From assembly GCA_963724385.1 (NCBI GenBank), contig CAVRUJ010000002.1:744001-808000 (forward strand): 64,000 nucleotides of DNA, read 5' to 3'. Origin of the DNA: DASXQK01 sp963724385. Lineage in GTDB: Bacteria; Pseudomonadota; Alphaproteobacteria; Dongiales; Dongiaceae. Position 1 is the stretch's first letter. The number at the start of each line of letters is the position of its first letter. Made by a program: the position numbers and the translations under genes. Shown piece after piece: positions 9,171-17,793 of the stretch. Under the pieces are notes generated by a model. It was not told the origin of the DNA, made no database searches, and saw only the letters and a list, made by a program, of their open reading frames with translations.

Positions 9171-9418
9171 TCGGTAGCGGCAGTCATCCAATCGATTACC
9201 GCTTGGGATCGCTAGCAGACAACTTGGTCTCTTGGCCCGAGTGTCCGTTTTGGGCTGGACGGCTGTTTTTGGCTGACAAGCGATATCAATTTGGCCGTCC
9301 CGATGTTGGAGCATCCGCAGTAACTGGAATAACTAGGTTCTTCGGATTGGGGGGATTGCTCCCCTGGAGGCGTCAGGTCCTTCCAGCCGGTCCGTCGTGA
9401 GGCGGACGACGGCGATGT

Positions 9419-10219
9419 TTAATTGGCCGCTCGCCAGACGGTGGGAAACCAATCCTCACGAAGGCGCTCGCCGTTCGCCTGGCCGATGCCGGGAAAGGGG
9501 GGCGACGTGCGCCCCGGGCGCTGGATGAAACGCGCGTCGTCGCCGAGGAAGCGCGCTGAAAATGCGCGCCGGCGCCCGACGCCCGTGTTTCCCCTCGCCC
9601 CATGGACCGTTCGATAGTTGAAGAGAATGGCGTCCCCGGGTTCGAGTGCCACGGCCATGATCGCGTATAGCCCGCCATCGAGATCGGGCAGGTCCATGAA
9701 CTCGGCGTCGTTGGCATAGAAATCCTCACCGCCGGCCCAGCGCTTCGGCCGCACAAGCTTGGGCCAGAGATGAGATCCCAAGACCAGACGCAAGGTGTTG
9801 CCTTCCGTCACTGGATCGAGGGGGATCCAATAACTCCCGGTCTGCATGCCCTCGACACAGTAGTAGGGCATGTCCTGATGCCATGGCGTGGGTTTGGGGG
9901 TCCCCGGTTCCTTGACCAGAACGTGATCGTGGAAAACCTGGACTTGCCGCGATCCCATCAGCCGGGCAGCCATTGCCGCGGCCGGCGAGTTGCGCATGAA
10001 ATCGGCAAATTCAGGGATGCGCTGCCAGTTGCAATAGTCGTCGAAGAAGCGGCCGCCGCCGTCGCCCGGTCGAACGTTCTCTGAACCGTAGCGACCCGGC
10101 GAGGCTATGTTGCTCTCCACGCCCCGGCGCAGAGGCTCAACCCAGTCGACGAAAGCGCCGCGCAACACCACGGCGCCGTCGCGCCGATAATCTTCGACCT
10201 GTCGATCGCTGATCTGCAT
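9419..10219 (-). CDS. Phytanoyl-CoA dioxygenase (PhyH) family protein
   Basis: This 266-residue Fe(II)/2-oxoglutarate dioxygenase has its facial triad visible as H114 and D116 (PWHQDMPYY) and H206 (TVHGARGN), followed by the arginines that usually bind 2-oxoglutarate (R216-R218). The family hydroxylates varied substrates, including phytanoyl-CoA, ectoine and other small acids, so the substrate cannot be named. ATG 10219 was chosen at the start of homology; the upstream ribosome-binding sequence is weak. It is divergent from a LysR gene at 10363. Confidence 0.88.
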   Translation of the reverse strand: MQISDRQVEDYRRDGAVVLRGAFVDWVEPLRRGVESNIASPGRYGSENVRPGDGGGRFFDDYCNWQRIPEFADFMRNSPAAAMAARLMGSRQVQVFHDHVLVKEPGTPKPTPWHQDMPYYCVEGMQTGSYWIPLDPVTEGNTLRLVLGSHLWPKLVRPKRWAGGEDFYANDAEFMDLPDLDGGLYAIMAVALEPGDAILFNYRTVHGARGNTGVGRRRAFSARFLGDDARFIQRPGRTSPPFPGIGQANGERLREDWFPTVWRAAN

Positions 10220-10362
10220 CTTGCTCAAACCCCTGGGCTCTCGACGAATGGAATGAGACGTGCCGGGTCCGGCGACCCCGTGCCAGGTGCCCGCTCGGAT
10301 GGGAGCTTGCATCATGCGGAACCCCAGGTAAAATAATGTTCGATGATACTGTAAATTAAAAA
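10220..10362. promoter_or_regulatory. Divergent promoter region, PhyH / LysR
   Basis: This 143-bp gap separates the divergent PhyH and LysR starts. Its LysR-proximal 40 bases (10320-10362) are strikingly AT-rich compared with the surroundings and contain partly dyad sequences such as AATAATGTT and AAAAATGTTAT. That is what a LysR operator with overlapping promoters would look like. No exact box can be assigned from sequence alone. Confidence 0.4.
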
Positions 10363-11304
10363 ATGTTATCTATCTCGCTGAGACAGTACGAATATGTCGT
10401 TGCGGCTGCGGACCACGGCAATCTGACGGCTGCGGCGTCCGCCCTGCATGTTTCCCAACCCGCCATTTCGGTCGCGCTGGCGGCGATCGAAGCCCACTTC
10501 GGCCGATCGGTCTTCCTTCGCCGGCATGGTCAGGGCGTGTCGCTTACCTCGTTCGGGCGAGAGGTCGTCCATGAAGCCCGACAAATATTGGCGCAGGCCG
10601 GCATTATCGAGCGGCTCGGCGACGAGGTGGGTCCGTCGCGCGGACAACTCGCCTTCGGATGCTTTATCGATCTGGCGCCTTTCTATGTTCCGGCTCTCCT
10701 GCGGGGTTTCGCTCTCAGACATCCCGGGATTGTGGTTTCGTTCCGGACGGTCGATTTCGAGACGGTGTCGGAACAGCTCGAGAGAGGCACCATCGATCTG
10801 GCGCTGACCTATGGCCTCGGCCTCGGCGCCGCGTTCGCACGGACCACCCTCCTGGAATTGACGCCGCGCGCGATCGTTTCGGCCGATCATCCGCTTGCCT
10901 TGCGCAAAACCGTCAGCCTGAGGCAGTTGGCCCAGCATCCCTTGATAGTCACCGACCAGCCGATGAGCCGAGAGCATGTCGTCACACTGTTCTCGACGGC
11001 CGGCGTCGATGTCGCGGTCACGGCGCATGCCGGTAGCTTCGAGTTCCTGCGCAGCATGGTCGCGAACGGTCACGGCATAGCGGTCGTCTATTCCTGTCCC
11101 AAGGGTGACCGAAGTTATGACGGAAAAAGGATCATTGAACTGCCAATCTCGGATCCCCTGCCGAGTCATCCGATCGTGCTCGGGCGCCTGAAGAACGCGT
11201 CGCCCAACGGGGCTGTCGTGGCATTCAGTGACTTTACCGTCGCCATGTTCAGAGCTCGACAACACCGAGCGTCGATACGCAGCCCCGGCCGGCGACGCCG
11301 ATGA
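10363..11304 (+). CDS. LysR family transcriptional regulator
   Basis: This 313-residue regulator has an N-terminal helix-turn-helix (NLTAAASALHVSQPAISVAL, about 20-39) and a periplasmic-binding-fold effector domain. The effector domain resembles the CynR/NodD-like class. It is transcribed away from the PhyH dioxygenase gene, which it probably controls. The last 12 residues are arginine-rich (RQHRASIRSPGRRRR) and look like a non-conserved tail. Confidence 0.9.
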   Translation: MLSISLRQYEYVVAAADHGNLTAAASALHVSQPAISVALAAIEAHFGRSVFLRRHGQGVSLTSFGREVVHEARQILAQAGIIERLGDEVGPSRGQLAFGCFIDLAPFYVPALLRGFALRHPGIVVSFRTVDFETVSEQLERGTIDLALTYGLGLGAAFARTTLLELTPRAIVSADHPLALRKTVSLRQLAQHPLIVTDQPMSREHVVTLFSTAGVDVAVTAHAGSFEFLRSMVANGHGIAVVYSCPKGDRSYDGKRIIELPISDPLPSHPIVLGRLKNASPNGAVVAFSDFTVAMFRARQHRASIRSPGRRRR

Positions 11305-11354
11305 TTTGATAGCCTCTGCCCCACGTGACGCTTCGCCGAATATATGGCTGCTAA

Positions 11355-12290
11355 CTAATTGGGGTGGTTAGGTCTCGGATTTCGGGCGCGCCCTCCCCCG
11401 GGGCGCCGCTTGGCTTTGGTGCTTCGACCGCCGCGGCGGCGCGGCTTTTTCAGTACCAGCACGGACCAATCGCCGAAATGGAGCGCGAAGTCGAGATCAA
11501 GGCCTTGGCGCCGGTGCGCCGCCAGCACATCCGCCTCCTGGCTGCGCAGCAAGCCTGACAGCACCGCCCTTCCGCCGGGCGCCAGATGCCGGGCCAGCGA
11601 TGGCGCCATGCGGCAAAGCGGGCGGGCCAGGATGTTGGCCAGGATCAGGTCGAAGGGCTGGCGCCGGCGAATCGCCGCCGCGCCATAGCCATGGCTCCTG
11701 ACCACGGCGACCCATTCCTCGGCGCCGTTGATCGCCAGGTTCAGCCGCGCGACGCGGACGGCCTCCTTGTCGCTGTCCGCCGCCAGCACCGAAGGCTTCC
11801 AGAGTTTTGCCGCGGCCAAGGCCAGGATGCCGCTGCCGCAGCCGAGATCGAGCACCCGCCGAAACCGGCGGCCCTGGCGCGCCATCCGGTCAAGCGCGAT
11901 GAGGCAGCCCTTGGTGGTCTCGTGCCGGCCGGTGCCAAAGGCGGTGCCGGCATCGATGACGAGAGCGATCTTGCCCCTGGGCGTCGGCCCTTCCACATGC
12001 TGCCCGCGCAGATAGAAGCGGCCGGCCGCAATCGCCGGAAGCCGGCGCCGGCTGAGCGCCACCCAGTCGCGCGCCGGCAGCGGCAGGAACACGGGCTCGC
12101 CCAGCCCCGCCAGCGCGGCGCGGATCGCTGGGCGATCGGGCTTGCCTTGCACCAGCGCCTCGACGTCCCAGCATTTGCCGCCGGCGACCTCGAATCGCGA
12201 GAGCGCGGCGGCGAAAGGTTCCAGCGCCGCCTCGGCCGCCGGCGCGGCGCCGGCGTCGAGGCGAAGGCGGACGGTCCACAGCCCGCTCAA
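11355..12290 (-). CDS. prmA: Ribosomal protein L11 methyltransferase PrmA
   Basis: This 311-residue protein trimethylates ribosomal protein L11 using SAM. Motif I is DLGCGSGILALAA (148-160) and the PrmA motif is LANILARPL (217-225). The normal PrmA end is WSVLVLKK (275-282). The following 29 residues are arginine-, proline- and glycine-rich and are encoded by repeat copy B and flanking DNA, so they are probably not functional sequence. The start is TTG at 12290, which overlaps the TGA of the upstream uvrD-like gene (TTGA), implying translational coupling. Confidence 0.93.
   Translation of the reverse strand: MSGLWTVRLRLDAGAAPAAEAALEPFAAALSRFEVAGGKCWDVEALVQGKPDRPAIRAALAGLGEPVFLPLPARDWVALSRRRLPAIAAGRFYLRGQHVEGPTPRGKIALVIDAGTAFGTGRHETTKGCLIALDRMARQGRRFRRVLDLGCGSGILALAAAKLWKPSVLAADSDKEAVRVARLNLAINGAEEWVAVVRSHGYGAAAIRRRQPFDLILANILARPLCRMAPSLARHLAPGGRAVLSGLLRSQEADVLAAHRRQGLDLDFALHFGDWSVLVLKKPRRRGGRSTKAKRRPGGGRARNPRPNHPN
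11387..11450 (+). repeat. Two-hairpin terminator-like repeat, copy B (inside prmA tail)
   Basis: This matches copy A at 5283-5341 in the same orientation, with shared words CGCCGCTT.GCTTTGGTGCTTCG and CCGCCGCGGCGGCG and a following T5. It lies at the convergent junction of the LysR gene and prmA. Unlike copy A, it is inside an open frame: the minus-strand prmA frame reads through it and gains a basic C-terminal tail. Confidence 0.75.
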
Positions 12291-14485
12291 CTCGCCTGTT
12301 CCGCCGGCACGACGAAGCTCGCGATCACCTTCTTGTGGCCGGCCTTGTCGAAATCGATGTCGAGCTTGTCGCCTTCCGCCGCCACCACGCGGCCATAGCC
12401 GAACTTGCGGTGAAAGACCTGCGCGCCCGGCGCGAAGGCGTTGATTGGGCGGACGACCACGGCCTCGCCTTCGATCAGCGCCGGCTCGCCCCTTCGCCCG
12501 AAGCGCCAGGATTCGCCGAAGCCGCCCCGGTCGGGCGCCAGGCCCGCGGGCGCAAGGCCGAGGCCGGGCGCGTTCTCCTCCTCGACATGGGCGCGCGGCA
12601 GCTCGGCCACGAAACGCGAAGGCAGCGCACTTTGCCAGAGGTTGTGCATGCGCCGGTTGGCGGCGTAGGAGATGTCCACGCGCTTGCGCGCACGGGTGAT
12701 GCCGACATAAGCAAGCCGCCGCTCTTCCTCGAGACCGGCGCTGCCCTTCTCGTCCAGCGACCGCTGATGGGGGAACAGCCCCTCCTCCCAGCCGGGCAGG
12801 AAGACCACGTCGAACTCGAGCCCCTTGGCGCTGTGCAGGGTCATGATGTTGACCATGTCGGCCGGGTTGGCCTCGGCGTTCTCCATGACCAGGCTCACAT
12901 GCTCGAGGAATCCGGCGAGGTTCTCGAACTCGCTCATCGCCGTCACCAGCTCTTTCAGGTTCTCAAGGCGCCCCGGCGCATCGGGCGACTTGTCGGCCTT
13001 GAGCATGGCCGTGTAGCCGGATTCGTCGAGCACGGTCTCGGCGAGCTCGCTATGAGGCAGGCCTTGGGCAACGGCACGCCAGCGGTCGAAACTGGCGGCC
13101 AGCGACCCCAGTGCCCGGCGTGCCGCGGGCTTCAGCTCGTCGGTCGCAGCCAGGGTGCGCGCGGCTTCCAATAGCCCGGTCCCCGTCGCGCGGGCCGTCG
13201 CATGCACCTGGCGCAAGGTCGTGTCGCCGATCCCCCGGCGCGGCTTGTTCACGATGCGCTCGAAGGCGAGGTCGTCGGAGGGCTGGTGGACCAGGCGCAA
13301 GTAGGCCAGCGCATCGCGGATTTCCTGGCGCTCGTAGAAGCGGGGCCCGCCGATGACGCGGTAGGGCAGGCCAATCTTGATGAATTGCTCTTCGAACTCG
13401 CGGGTCTGGAAGCCGGCCCTCACCAGGATGGCGGTTTCGCCCAAGGCCAGGCCCTTGCGCTGAAGCGCCTCGATCTCCTCGCCGACCTGGCGGGCCTCCT
13501 CCTCGCCGTCCCAGACGCCGCGGATGGTGACCTTCTCGCCCGCCTCGCCATGGGTGTGCAGGATCTTGCCCAGCCGTCCGCGGTTGTGTGCGATGAGGCC
13601 CGAGGCGGCGCCCAGGATATGGGCGGTCGAGCGGTAGTTGCGCTCGAGGCGGATCACCTTGGCGCCGGGAAAGTCGGTCTCGAAGCGCAGGATGTTGCCG
13701 ACCTCCGCCCCCCTCCAACCGTAGATCGACTGGTCGTCGTCGCCGACGCAGCAGAGATTGCGCCGGCCTTGGGCCAGCAGCCGCAACCACAGGTATTGGG
13801 CCACGTTGCTGTCCTGATACTCGTCCACCAGGATGTAGTGGAACTGCTGCTGGTATTCGGCCAGGACCTCGGGCGCGGCGGCGAAGACGCCGAGGTTCAG
13901 CAGCAACAGGTCGCCGAAGTCGCAGGCATTGAGCTGGCGCAGCCGCTCCTGATAGGCGCCGTAGAGCCGGAGAGCCAGGCCATCGGCCTGGTCGGCGCCT
14001 TCGGCTTGGGTCACCTTGTCAGGGGGCAGGCCGCGATCCTTCCAGCGCTCGATGACGGCCAGCAGCGCCCGGGCCGGCCAGCGCTTCTCATCGATATCCT
14101 CGGCCGCCACCAGCTGCTTCAGGAGACGGACCTGATCGTCGGTGTCGAGAATGGTGAAGTTGGGCTTGAGGCCGACGACCTCGGCATGCCGGCGCAGGAT
14201 GCGGGCGGCCAGCGCATGGAAGGTGCCGAGCCACCAGCCCTCCACGGGACGACCGAGGAGCTTGGCGATGCGCTCCTTCATTTCCCGCGCCGCCTTGTTG
14301 GTGAAGGTGACGGCGAGCAGCCCACCCGGCCTTGCCTTGCCGGTCATGAGAATATGGGCGAGCCGCGTCGTCAGCACCCGGGTCTTGCCGGTGCCGGCCC
14401 CGGCCAGCACCAGCACTGGGCCTTCCGTCGCCTCCACGGCGGCCCGCTGGGACTCGTTCAGATTGGCGAGATAGGGTGCCTCCAT
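12287..14485 (-). CDS. uvrD: UvrD/PcrA-type ATP-dependent DNA helicase
   Basis: This 732-residue superfamily 1A 3'-5' helicase has Walker A GAGTGKT at residues 29-35, DEYQDSN (motif II), the GDDDQSIYGWRGA motif and QGLEFDVVF-like motif V (HSAKGLEFDVVFLPGWEEG). It also has a short basic C-terminal domain ending near QVFHRKFGYGRVV. It acts in nucleotide excision and mismatch repair or clears proteins from DNA. ATG 14485 was chosen at the start of homology; upstream in-frame starts overlap the preceding gene. prmA follows with overlapping codons. Confidence 0.95.
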   Translation of the reverse strand: MEAPYLANLNESQRAAVEATEGPVLVLAGAGTGKTRVLTTRLAHILMTGKARPGGLLAVTFTNKAAREMKERIAKLLGRPVEGWWLGTFHALAARILRRHAEVVGLKPNFTILDTDDQVRLLKQLVAAEDIDEKRWPARALLAVIERWKDRGLPPDKVTQAEGADQADGLALRLYGAYQERLRQLNACDFGDLLLLNLGVFAAAPEVLAEYQQQFHYILVDEYQDSNVAQYLWLRLLAQGRRNLCCVGDDDQSIYGWRGAEVGNILRFETDFPGAKVIRLERNYRSTAHILGAASGLIAHNRGRLGKILHTHGEAGEKVTIRGVWDGEEEARQVGEEIEALQRKGLALGETAILVRAGFQTREFEEQFIKIGLPYRVIGGPRFYERQEIRDALAYLRLVHQPSDDLAFERIVNKPRRGIGDTTLRQVHATARATGTGLLEAARTLAATDELKPAARRALGSLAASFDRWRAVAQGLPHSELAETVLDESGYTAMLKADKSPDAPGRLENLKELVTAMSEFENLAGFLEHVSLVMENAEANPADMVNIMTLHSAKGLEFDVVFLPGWEEGLFPHQRSLDEKGSAGLEEERRLAYVGITRARKRVDISYAANRRMHNLWQSALPSRFVAELPRAHVEEENAPGLGLAPAGLAPDRGGFGESWRFGRRGEPALIEGEAVVVRPINAFAPGAQVFHRKFGYGRVVAAEGDKLDIDFDKAGHKKVIASFVVPAEQAS

Positions 14486-14498
14486 CGGGGAGGTCTTA

Positions 14499-15635
14499 TC
14501 AGACCCCGGTGATTCTCGCCCCGGTGATTCTTGCATGCGTATCGAGATCGCCGTGCCACGCATAGACCGCCAGCAACGGCTCGGCCAGCGCGCGGGTGGC
14601 GTGGGGCACCATGGACTCGTGGCGGATCACATCGCCCGCCGGCCGCCGGCGCCAAGGGCCCTCGCCCATGCGCCATTCGCTCTCGCCCGAGGCAACGACA
14701 TAGATCTCGACCGCCGGATGCCGGTGGGTCGGATAATGCGTTCCAGGCCCCAGCAGCAGGAGGCCGAGGGCAAGCGCGCGCGTCTCGATCAGCCCGCCCG
14801 GCCCCGCCAGCACGGCATAGCCGTAGTTTTCCAGGAAGGCGGGGTCCGGCGGCGTCGCCACGTAGTTCGGGTTCTGGACCCAGCGCAAGGAGGGCTCCAG
14901 GGCGGCGAGCGGGACCAGGAGCGGATGCCCGCCGCCCATGGCCTTCTTCCAGAACCGGCAGACGGGCAGGCGTCCGGGCGCCAGTTTCAGGAACCTCACG
15001 TCGAGCGCCGCAACGGCGCCTGCGAAATCCTCCGGCAGCATCGGCAGCAGACGATCGACGAAGCGTGCGAGGGCATCGGCGGGAATCATGGAAGCTATTG
15101 TCCCGGCGGGCTTCGCTGGGCCCATCAGCCTTCGCCGCGAGGACGTTCGATTGGCGATGTCGATTCCGCGACCCGTCACCGCCGGCCGCGGCAACCGGGC
15201 ATGGGCCTCGCGGATTCGCGCCAGCCGCCGCTGCAAGTCGTCGGGCATGGCCGCCACCCTGCGCTGGCCGAGATCGACATAGAGGAGCAGCCATTCCGCC
15301 GTCGCGGAGAGGAATCCTTCGCGCCGATGGTACATGCATTGAATCCAATGCATGCGCTTGGCGTCGAAGGCGATGAGCTGGCTCGTCACCCGGATGGGAT
15401 CGCCTTCCATCAGCTCACGCTGATAGGTGATGTGCATCTCGGCGGCGAAGGTCGTGCCGCCAGCCTGGGCGAGATGCTGGGCCGTGATCCCGATCACCTC
15501 ATAGGCCTCGTCGAAGGACTGGTCGAAGGCCGTCAGGTAATAGGCGACGTTCATATGGCCATTGAGGTCGATCCAATCCTTGAGGACCGAATGGCGATCC
15601 GAGACATAGGGGGCGGGAATCGGGCTATCGAGCAT
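14499..15635 (-). CDS. Fusion of hotdog thioesterase and DMSP-lyase-like cupin
   Basis: This is a 378-residue two-domain protein. Residues 1-155 form a 4HBT-type acyl-CoA thioesterase with DLNGHMNVAYY (23-33), similar to the thioesterase of carnitine catabolism. Residues 183-378 form a cupin resembling DddL/DddQ/DddW dimethylsulfoniopropionate lyases. Putative metal ligands are H304, H306, E310 and Y312 (HRHPAVEIY) and H345. The domains are joined in one frame by a basic linker (160-182). The C-terminus contains a 5-residue tandem repeat (ARITG twice) from a 15-bp duplication. DMSP cleavage itself is not established, because many cupins share this fold. Confidence 0.75.
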   Translation of the reverse strand: MLDSPIPAPYVSDRHSVLKDWIDLNGHMNVAYYLTAFDQSFDEAYEVIGITAQHLAQAGGTTFAAEMHITYQRELMEGDPIRVTSQLIAFDAKRMHWIQCMYHRREGFLSATAEWLLLYVDLGQRRVAAMPDDLQRRLARIREAHARLPRPAVTGRGIDIANRTSSRRRLMGPAKPAGTIASMIPADALARFVDRLLPMLPEDFAGAVAALDVRFLKLAPGRLPVCRFWKKAMGGGHPLLVPLAALEPSLRWVQNPNYVATPPDPAFLENYGYAVLAGPGGLIETRALALGLLLLGPGTHYPTHRHPAVEIYVVASGESEWRMGEGPWRRRPAGDVIRHESMVPHATRALAEPLLAVYAWHGDLDTHARITGARITGV

Positions 15636-15701
15636 GGCCGCAAATTAGTCGAAGGATTCGCCGCGTCAACGGCGTTGGGCCACGAGCCGCTCGTCTCGGC
15701 G

Positions 15702-15902
15702 CTAGTCCCCGCCCGACTTGTGGCTCTCAGCCCCGAAAGGCATTCTGAAGAGGCCGGTGGACGGATCATAGCTAAGGCCCCCGTTCTGACAGGCGGCCAG
15801 GACGGCCAGGACGAGTGCCGCGGCAACCCAGCGGCCGACACGCCTCGGCCTCGCGAGACGACGCGCCGGATCGGATTTGTGCTCCAGCTCGCCGTCCGAC
15901 AT
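15702..15902 (-). CDS. Small lipoprotein, unknown function
   Basis: This 66-residue protein has a long basic N-terminus, a hydrophobic segment (VAAALVLAVL) and a lipobox LAAC about 38 residues in, which predicts an N-terminally lipidated envelope protein with only about 28 mature residues. ATG 15902 follows GGGAGGG at good spacing. It sits between the fusion gene and a divergent peptide ABC operon. I do not recognise the family. Confidence 0.6.
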   Translation of the reverse strand: MSDGELEHKSDPARRLARPRRVGRWVAAALVLAVLAACQNGGLSYDPSTGLFRMPFGAESHKSGGD

Positions 15903-16121
15903 CAGTCCCTCCCTTCCGAGCTTATGGCCGCGAGCCACCTCGAATTGGAATTCTATCCCGGCCAGGCCGGGGATGTCGCCGGATACTGTTTCACTGAAGG
16001 GCAACAGTCGGACGACCCCAGGCCATTGACAGGTCTGGAAGGGCGGGCCTACCGTCGCCGCCAATGGTGGTGATGGCCGGCAAAGGCCTGATACCAGCCG
16101 TCAGCTCATCGGGAGGTTTTG

Positions 16122-17714
16122 ATGAAACGCACTGTTCTGGGGGCCGCCGTGCTCGGCGCGGTCGCGGCCTTCGGTTTTGCGCTCTCCGCCGAGGCGAAGA
16201 CACTGGTCTATTGCTCCGAGGCGAGCCCTGAAGGCTTCAATCCGCAGCTCTTTACGTCCGGCACGACCCTGGATGCGACGAAGCCCCTCTACAACAATTT
16301 GGTGGAATTCATCGTCGGCACGACCCGCGTGCAACCGGCCCTGGCGCAGAGCTGGACCATCTCCGACGACGGCCTTACCTACACCTTCATGCTGCGCAAG
16401 GGCGTCAAATTCCACGGCAAGGACTTCACCGGCACGCGCGATTTCAACGCCGACGACGTGGTGTTCAGCTTCGATCGCCAGCTCGACAAGAACAACCCCT
16501 ACTACATGGTGTCCGGCGGGACCTACGAGTATTTCAACGACATGGACATGCCGAAGATCATCAAGAGCGTGGACAAGGTCGATGACTATACGGTGAGGTT
16601 CACCCTCAACCATCCCGAAGCACCGTTCCTGGCCGACCTCGCCATGGCCTTTTCCTCGATCCTGTCGAAGGAATACGCCGACGCCATGATGGCGGCCAAG
16701 ACGCCCGAGCAGGTCGATCTGGCGCCGGTCGGAACCGGGCCTTTCACCCTTGAGAGCTATCAGAAGGACGCGGTCATCCGCTACGCCGCGGCGCCGAGCT
16801 ATTGGGGCCGCAAGCCCAGGATCGATCATCTGGTGTTCGCCATCACGCCCGATGCCGAGGTCCGCTGGGCCAAGCTGAAGGCCAATGAATGCCAAGTGAT
16901 GCCGTATCCGAATCCGGCCGACGTGGCCGACATGATGAAGGATCCGGACATCAAGGTGTTGCACCAGGAAGGGCTCAACGTCGGCTATCTCGCCTTCAAC
17001 ACCACGCACAAGCCCTTCGACGACGTGCGGGTTCGCCAGGCGATCAACTACGCCATCAACCGCGACGCCATCCTGAAGGCCGTCTTCCAGGGCGCCGGGC
17101 GCAAGGCGAAGAACCCGATCCCGCCGACGATGTGGTCCTACAACAACGCGGTGAAGGACTATTCCTATAGCCCGGCGAAGGCCAAGGCGCTGCTTGCGGC
17201 GGCCGGGTACAAGGACGGCTTCCAGACCAATCTCTGGGCCATGCCGGTGCAACGGCCATACAACCCCAACGCCAAGCTGATGGCCGAGATGATGCAGGCG
17301 GACCTGAAGAACGTCGGCATCGATGCCAAGATCGTCACCTACGAATGGGGCGAGTATCTGAAGCGCTCGAAGAACGGCGAGCACGACATGGTGCTCCTCG
17401 GCTGGACGGGCGACAACGGCGACCCGGACAATTTCCTCAACCAGCTCCTGTCCTGCGCCGCGGCGTCGGACGGCGGCAACCGGGCCCGCTGGTGCTACAA
17501 GCCCTTCGACGACCTGGTCCAGCAGGCCAAGCAGACGAGCGACATCGCCAAGCGCACCGAGCTCTACAAGCAGGCGCAGGTGGTGTTCAAGGAGCAGGCG
17601 CCCTGGGTCACCATCGCCCATTCGGTGGTCTATGAACCGATCCGCAAGAACGTCGTCGGCTACAAGGTCGATCCCTTCGGGCTGCATATCTTCAACGACG
17701 TCGGGCTGAAATAG
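16122..17714 (+). CDS. dppA: Dipeptide-type ABC transporter substrate-binding protein
   Basis: This 530-residue periplasmic solute-binding protein of family 5 (SBP_bac_5) starts with a signal peptide (MKRTVLGAAVLGAVAAFGFA, cleavage near SAEA). It keeps the DppA features LVYCSEASPEGFNPQ, DVVFSFDRQ and NDVGLK. It delivers dipeptides or similar ligands to the DppBCDF complex encoded next. ATG 16122 follows GGGAGG; a TTG directly before it is less likely. The gene symbol is by family; the actual ligand could be a dipeptide, haem or 5-aminolevulinate. Confidence 0.9.
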   Translation: MKRTVLGAAVLGAVAAFGFALSAEAKTLVYCSEASPEGFNPQLFTSGTTLDATKPLYNNLVEFIVGTTRVQPALAQSWTISDDGLTYTFMLRKGVKFHGKDFTGTRDFNADDVVFSFDRQLDKNNPYYMVSGGTYEYFNDMDMPKIIKSVDKVDDYTVRFTLNHPEAPFLADLAMAFSSILSKEYADAMMAAKTPEQVDLAPVGTGPFTLESYQKDAVIRYAAAPSYWGRKPRIDHLVFAITPDAEVRWAKLKANECQVMPYPNPADVADMMKDPDIKVLHQEGLNVGYLAFNTTHKPFDDVRVRQAINYAINRDAILKAVFQGAGRKAKNPIPPTMWSYNNAVKDYSYSPAKAKALLAAAGYKDGFQTNLWAMPVQRPYNPNAKLMAEMMQADLKNVGIDAKIVTYEWGEYLKRSKNGEHDMVLLGWTGDNGDPDNFLNQLLSCAAASDGGNRARWCYKPFDDLVQQAKQTSDIAKRTELYKQAQVVFKEQAPWVTIAHSVVYEPIRKNVVGYKVDPFGLHIFNDVGLK

Positions 17715-17741
17715 GAACGGCGTCCGCAGGCTGCGATCGAG

Positions 17742-17781
17742 CGGGGGAAGCCCGGGCTGCCGGCTTCCCCCGTTTGCTTTT
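17742..17781 (+). terminator. Intercistronic stem-loop after dppA
   Basis: CGGGGGAAGCC (17742-17752) pairs with GGCTTCCCCCG (17762-17772) around a 9-nt loop and is followed by TTTGCTTTT. It lies between the binding-protein gene and the permease genes of one operon. Such partial terminators or 3'-end stabilisers often make binding-protein mRNA more abundant than that of the membrane components. Confidence 0.8.
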
Positions 17782-17793
17782 CGGCGGTTGGCA

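Noticed and set aside
13202..14512. 436-codon plus-strand frame opposite uvrD
   Set aside because: It is antisense to conserved helicase motifs and its composition is a reflection of the uvrD codons.
14535..16073. 512-codon plus-strand frame over the thioesterase-cupin gene
   Set aside because: Antisense shadow; the opposite strand has two recognisable domains.
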